From Prochlorococcus sp. AG-388-E21 (GTDB lineage: Bacteria; Cyanobacteriota; Cyanobacteriia; PCC-6307; Cyanobiaceae): a stretch of 64,000 bases of DNA. The DNA is taken from contig QCGO01000004.1 in NCBI GenBank assembly GCA_003279855.1, forward strand, positions 1 to 64,000, read 5' to 3'. A program made the position numbers and the translations under genes. Below the pieces are notes generated by a model. That model saw only the letters and a program-made list of their open reading frames with translations, searched no databases and was not told the origin of the DNA. Positions 63,690-64,000 of this stretch are shown piece by piece (position 1 is the first letter of the stretch; each line of letters opens with the position of its first letter).

Positions 63690-64000
63690 ATGACAGCTTC
63701 ACTTACTCAACAAAAAATACGAATCAGATTAAAAGCCTTCGATAGAAGAATGCTAGACCTGTCTTGTGACAAAATAATTCAAACGGCAGATACAACGGCT
63801 GCGTCAGCTATAGGACCTATTCCACTACCAACTAAAAGAAAAATTTATTGTGTTTTAAGATCACCCCACGTAGATAAAGATTCTAGAGAGCATTTTGAGA
63901 CCAGAACTCATAGAAGAATAATTGATATTTATAGTCCTTCTGCTAAAACTATAGATGCTTTAATGAAATTGGATCTTCCAAGTGGTGTAGATATAGAAGT
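63690..64000 (+). CDS. rpsJ: 30S ribosomal protein S10 (runs off the right edge)
   Basis: [104 protein letters not shown]. Confidence 0.97.
   Translation, partial: MTASLTQQKIRIRLKAFDRRMLDLSCDKIIQTADTTAASAIGPIPLPTKRKIYCVLRSPHVDKDSREHFETRTHRRIIDIYSPSAKTIDALMKLDLPSGVDIE

Overview
This window looks like a chromosomal segment of a high-light-type Prochlorococcus: very AT-rich, tightly packed genes, psaA/psaB/psaI/psaL, LdpA, NdhN, a CAAD protein and ferredoxin-dependent GltB. The genus is inferred from gene content and protein style; no database search was run. Most of the window is core genome: ppc, recF, speD, moeB, crtD-like, tyrA, recA, ldpA-ndhN, the large ribosomal-protein operon (rplC through rpmE-prfA, including secY, adk, rpoA and truA), alr, a CbiG-CobJ fusion, psaAB, psaI-psaL, lipA, gltB and the str operon (rpsL-rpsG-fusA-tuf-rpsJ). 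Three tRNA genes are readable: Arg-CCG, Gln-TTG and Ser-GCT. No CRISPR array, complete prophage or intact transposon is visible. Main anomalies: (1) a C8 run that frameshifts rplF (L6); (2) recF has no ATG/GTG/TTG upstream of its Walker A motif, implying an ATT start or a sequence error; (3) an accessory islet at about 14.4-18.4 kb holds a family of small secreted two-Cys proteins, shared upstream DNA, a stand-alone DnaB C-terminal domain and a frameshifted integrase-like N-terminus, and has repeats that match the D-arm of the nearby tRNA-Gln; (4) a serine-recombinase homologue lacks the catalytic serine and has TAGAAC motifs around its promoter; (5) a DinG-like protein lacks Walker A; (6) a cyanobacterial LexA box lies upstream of recA; (7) structured leaders or inverted repeats precede rplC and psaA and lie between tuf and rpsJ. 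I do not see a demonstrable, wholly new system. The islet in (3) and the recombinase-like protein in (4) are the best candidates.
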